Positions 46,240-48,666 of a stretch of 48,666 bases of DNA are shown here, one piece after another; the first letter of the stretch is position 1, and every line of letters begins with the position of its first letter. The translations under genes were made by a program, and so were the position numbers. The notes below the pieces were generated by a model. The model saw only the letters and a program-made list of their open reading frames with translations, made no database searches and was not told where the DNA came from. Source of the DNA: B4-G1 sp964393895. Its GTDB lineage: Bacteria; Chloroflexota; Anaerolineae; B4-G1. Where the stretch lies: NCBI GenBank assembly GCA_964393895.1, contig CAYMWP010000015.1, positions 1-48,666 on the forward strand, given 5' to 3'.

Positions 46240-48588
46240 GTGGACGGCAAGCATCACGCATCACGTTTTACGTTTCACGTTTCACGGTTCACGTATCCGG
46301 CGTTGATCCTCGCCTGCTTTGTCCTGTTGGCCCTGGCCTACGGCTTGGTCGTACCTCCATTCGAGAACCTGGACGAGATCGAGCATTTTGAGGCGATACG
46401 CCACATCGCGGAGACAGGCCGGCTGCCCGCACATGGAACGCCGGAGGCCGAGAGCTACCACTACCGCCAGGAGGCGTCCCAACCGCCGCTGTACCATCTC
46501 CTCTCGGCTGGCCTGGTGCGGCTGTTGGGCCTGCGCACCGACGACGCGGCCGCCACCTGGCGCTTGAACCCCTGCGTCGCCTGCGGGCCTGGCGCGGCCA
46601 ACCTGTACGATAACCGAGCCGTCCTCTACCACGATCCCAATGCGGAAGCGTTTCCCTGGCAATCCACTCTACTGACGCTTCACGTCTTGCGGGCCTGGTC
46701 CACGCTGCTCCAGGCGGTCACGGTGGCCGCCACCTACGCCCTGGCCCGCCTAGCCTTTCCCCAGCGGCGGCCGGTCGGTTTGATGGCTATGGCCGTGGTC
46801 GCCTTCAACCCCCAGTTCCTCCTCGTCGCCAGCGGCGTCAACAACGACAATCTGCTCGTCCCCCTGGTCACCGTCGGACTGTACCTGTTGTTGCGAACCT
46901 GGCGGGATGGTCTATCGGTGTGGCGCACCGTTGGCCTCGGCATCCTGATCGGACTGGCCGGCCTGACCAAACTGAGCGCTTGGCTCCTACTCCCCCTCTC
47001 CGTCATAGTCATCCTGATACTCGCCTACCGCTCCTTGATCTCCAACCCTTCGACCGTGCTCAGGACAAGTCTCCAATCTCTGTCCGCCATTCGCCATTTG
47101 TCATTGCTCATTGTTCATTGTTCATTGATCGTTGCGACGGCTTTTTCCGTCACCGCCTGGTGGTTCTGGCGCAACTGGCAACTCTACGGCGACCCTACCG
47201 CCCTCCAGCCGATGCTTGAACTGGTCGGCGTGCGCGGCGGCTCGGTGCTCCAATCCTTTCTGGAACTTGGCACAATGTTCCGCTCTTTCTGGGGCCAACT
47301 CCCTTGTTCCTTTTACCCGGCGAGCTTTTACGCCTTTTACGCCCTGCTCACCGTGCTGGCCCTCGGCGGCCTGGCCTGGGGCTGGCGACGATTTGCCTCT
47401 GTAGAACGAACGGTGGTTCTCATATTGCTTGGTTGGTTCCTGCTCGTCACCGCAAGCTGGATGCGCTGGAACGCGATGACGCCAGCTCCCGGCGGACGCT
47501 TGCTCTTCCCCGCCCTCCCCGCCGTCGCCGTGCTGATGGCCCTGGGAATCGGTCGGTGCTCATCCCTCGTCCGGCGTCTGCCATCGTTCATTGTTCATTG
47601 TTCATTGGTCATTGGTCTGCTATTGATGGCGTGTTGGACTGTGACGCGCATCTTGCCTGGCTTCTTTGCCCCTCCACCTCGCTATTCCGACGTCAGCGTC
47701 GTTCAGCCAGATCATCCCCTTGACTCTACACTTGGCGATGGGATCCGGCTGCTGGGTTACGATCTTGACCTGGATGACCAGGAGCTAGTGCTCGACTTGA
47801 CGTTGTACTGGCAGCCCCTTGCCCCGGTGACCGATGACTATGTGCTGGCGCTCCAATTGGCCTCGCCTGTGCCTGGCGATACGACCCTGCGCTGGAACTA
47901 TAACTCCTGGCCCGGTCGCGGCAACTATCCCACCTCGGCCTGGCAGCCCGGCGAGGTGATCGCCGACCGCTACCACTTCCACCTGCCGGAAGCCGATTTC
48001 CTTACCCAGGCCTGGGACCTGCACTTGATCCTCTATCGAGAGGAAACGGGGGAGAGGCTGCCTGTTCGGGTGGGTGGGGTTGCTGCCGGAGACCGGTTGG
48101 CGCTGACCAAGTTGCGGGTGCTGGGCCACTCGCCCTCTTGCCCAGATGATGGACTCTTGGCCTCGGAGGTGCGCTTTGGCGAGGCGACTGCTCGCTCTGG
48201 CGAGGCGACTGCTCGCTCCGGCGAGGCAATCGCACTGACCCACGCCTCGGTTGCCGTTGAGGATGGAGATATCCGCGTATCGTTATGCTGGGAGAGCTTG
48301 CATCCTCTGCCCACCGACTATACCGTCTTTGTCCACCTACAGGACGCATCTGGCGAGCTGATCGCCACCGGTGACGGCCCACCGATGGAAGGCGCGTTCC
48401 CTACTTCAATGTGGCGTCCAGAAGACGTGATCCTGGACAGTCACCGCCTGGCGGTCGAGGACATAGAGGTGGGCCAGCGCGTCACCGTGGGGCTGTACGA
48501 CCCGCAAGATGGCTCGCGCCTGCCGGCCTATGTGGGCGGGGAACCTGTGCCTAATTCGGCCGTTTCGGTGTGGCCGGACTGCCCATAG
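46240..48588 (+). CDS. GT-C membrane protein (DUF2142-like) with two C-terminal beta domains
   Basis: The 782-residue protein is a paralogue of the one at 33858. The conserved motif is FENLDEIEHFEAIRH (D45, E46), then SQPPLYHLLSAGLV and AFNPQFLLVASGVNNDN. About 11 helices reach residue 475. Two copies of the locus-wide beta domain follow: the first with LLGYDLDLDD, LYWQPLAPVTDDY and YPTSAWQPGE, the second with YTVFVHLQDASGE, GAFPTSMWRPEDVI and VGLYDPQDGSRLP. A 21-bp tandem repeat (48178-48228) lies between them. The GTG start directly after the previous TAA reads an ACGTTTC tract as residues 5-18, so the N-terminus is made of repeat. Two TTCATTG tracts are translated later. Confidence 0.82.
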   Translation: MDGKHHASRFTFHVSRFTYPALILACFVLLALAYGLVVPPFENLDEIEHFEAIRHIAETGRLPAHGTPEAESYHYRQEASQPPLYHLLSAGLVRLLGLRTDDAAATWRLNPCVACGPGAANLYDNRAVLYHDPNAEAFPWQSTLLTLHVLRAWSTLLQAVTVAATYALARLAFPQRRPVGLMAMAVVAFNPQFLLVASGVNNDNLLVPLVTVGLYLLLRTWRDGLSVWRTVGLGILIGLAGLTKLSAWLLLPLSVIVILILAYRSLISNPSTVLRTSLQSLSAIRHLSLLIVHCSLIVATAFSVTAWWFWRNWQLYGDPTALQPMLELVGVRGGSVLQSFLELGTMFRSFWGQLPCSFYPASFYAFYALLTVLALGGLAWGWRRFASVERTVVLILLGWFLLVTASWMRWNAMTPAPGGRLLFPALPAVAVLMALGIGRCSSLVRRLPSFIVHCSLVIGLLLMACWTVTRILPGFFAPPPRYSDVSVVQPDHPLDSTLGDGIRLLGYDLDLDDQELVLDLTLYWQPLAPVTDDYVLALQLASPVPGDTTLRWNYNSWPGRGNYPTSAWQPGEVIADRYHFHLPEADFLTQAWDLHLILYREETGERLPVRVGGVAAGDRLALTKLRVLGHSPSCPDDGLLASEVRFGEATARSGEATARSGEAIALTHASVAVEDGDIRVSLCWESLHPLPTDYTVFVHLQDASGELIATGDGPPMEGAFPTSMWRPEDVILDSHRLAVEDIEVGQRVTVGLYDPQDGSRLPAYVGGEPVPNSAVSVWPDCP
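46252..46296 (+). repeat. ACGTTTC heptanucleotide repeat forming a protein N-terminus
   Basis: Six tandem heptamers (CATCACG, TTTTACG, TTTCACG, GTTCACG) directly follow the GTG start and encode HASRFTFHVSRFTYP before the first membrane helix. Confidence 0.75.
47046..47131 (+). repeat. Composite word repeat inside the DUF2142-like gene
   Basis: A CCCTTCGACC...CAGGACAAG element (47046-47069) is followed by ATTCGCC and then TTCATTG heptamers (47087-47131). The first resembles a CTTCGAC/GCTCAGG word I know from many bacterial intergenic regions. All are read in frame; the last part gives LLIVHCSLIV, which merges into a membrane helix. Confidence 0.65.
47582..47617 (+). repeat. TTCATTG heptanucleotide repeat inside the DUF2142-like gene
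   Basis: Five tandem copies of TTCATTG/GTCATTG encode SFIVHCSLVIGL at the start of the last core membrane helix. Confidence 0.7.
48178..48228 (+). repeat. 21-bp in-frame tandem repeat between the two C-terminal domains
   Basis: Two copies of a 21-bp unit (48178-48198 and 48199-48219, one mismatch) and a partial third encode GEATARS twice and then GEAIA. It lies in the linker or first strand before the second beta domain. Confidence 0.8.
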
Positions 48589-48666
48589 GTGTTTGATCTT
48601 TGACTATTGCCTGTTAGCGCGCACAAGCGTTGGGTCAAGTCGCCTCCTCATAAGCGGCAAACTGTG
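48589..48666. other. Right edge without recognised feature
   Basis: No gene is visible. A TTGACT occurs near 48600 without a matching -10, and a GTTGGGTCAAGTC word near 48630 resembles the repeat at 5013-5041. Confidence 0.4.

Overview
The window looks like chromosomal DNA from a high-GC member of the Chloroflexota, probably the Anaerolineae/Caldilineae side. I infer this from the PIN/TRAM-cysS-rlmB block, the PdxS/PdxT route to PLP, the density of GT-C membrane glycosyltransferases, a secreted protein with the 'YLPLV' linker common in this phylum, and heptanucleotide 'word' repeats scattered between and inside genes. No rRNA, tRNA, CRISPR array or phage gene was seen.

Layout. 1-599 has no gene but carries a promoter and a 141-bp IS66-like MITE with 12-bp terminal inverted repeats and an 8-bp target duplication. 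600-5047 (+) is a housekeeping run: membrane PIN/TRAM protein, cysS, rlmB, flippase-like protein. 5036-8531 (-) is a vitamin B6 operon: a MocR/PdxR regulator, pdxS, a GNAT acetyltransferase and pdxT, with a promoter and inverted-repeat operator in front of the regulator. 8793-14659 (+) is mixed: a nuclease-like/winged-helix protein, an MBL hydrolase, a TumE-type toxin with a small partner, a GPH sugar symporter, a frameshifted SGNH lipoprotein and a neutral-ceramidase-like protein. 14656-18219 is an ABC-2 exporter in which one permease is fused to a PrsW-type intramembrane protease. 18290-20039 holds two conserved membrane proteins (PH/DUF1648 and DUF92).

20091-48588 is a large envelope-glycan locus. 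It has two flippase-like proteins, two COG3379-like alkaline-phosphatase-superfamily enzymes, a DPM1-like GT2, a GT4, a SAM methyltransferase and eight GT-C polytopic glycosyltransferases. I infer that the GT2 charges a polyprenyl phosphate, the flippase-like proteins move lipid-linked intermediates, and the GT-C enzymes use them on the outer face. Seven of the eight GT-C proteins end in the same extracytoplasmic beta-rich domain although they belong to three different GT-C subfamilies, and two carry it twice.

The most unusual signals are this shared domain, the heptanucleotide repeats that are translated inside GT-C genes, the ABC-2/PrsW fusion, the IS66-like MITE, the PdxR operator with its GNAT-interrupted pdx operon, and several apparently leaderless starts placed 7-11 nt after an extended -10 box.
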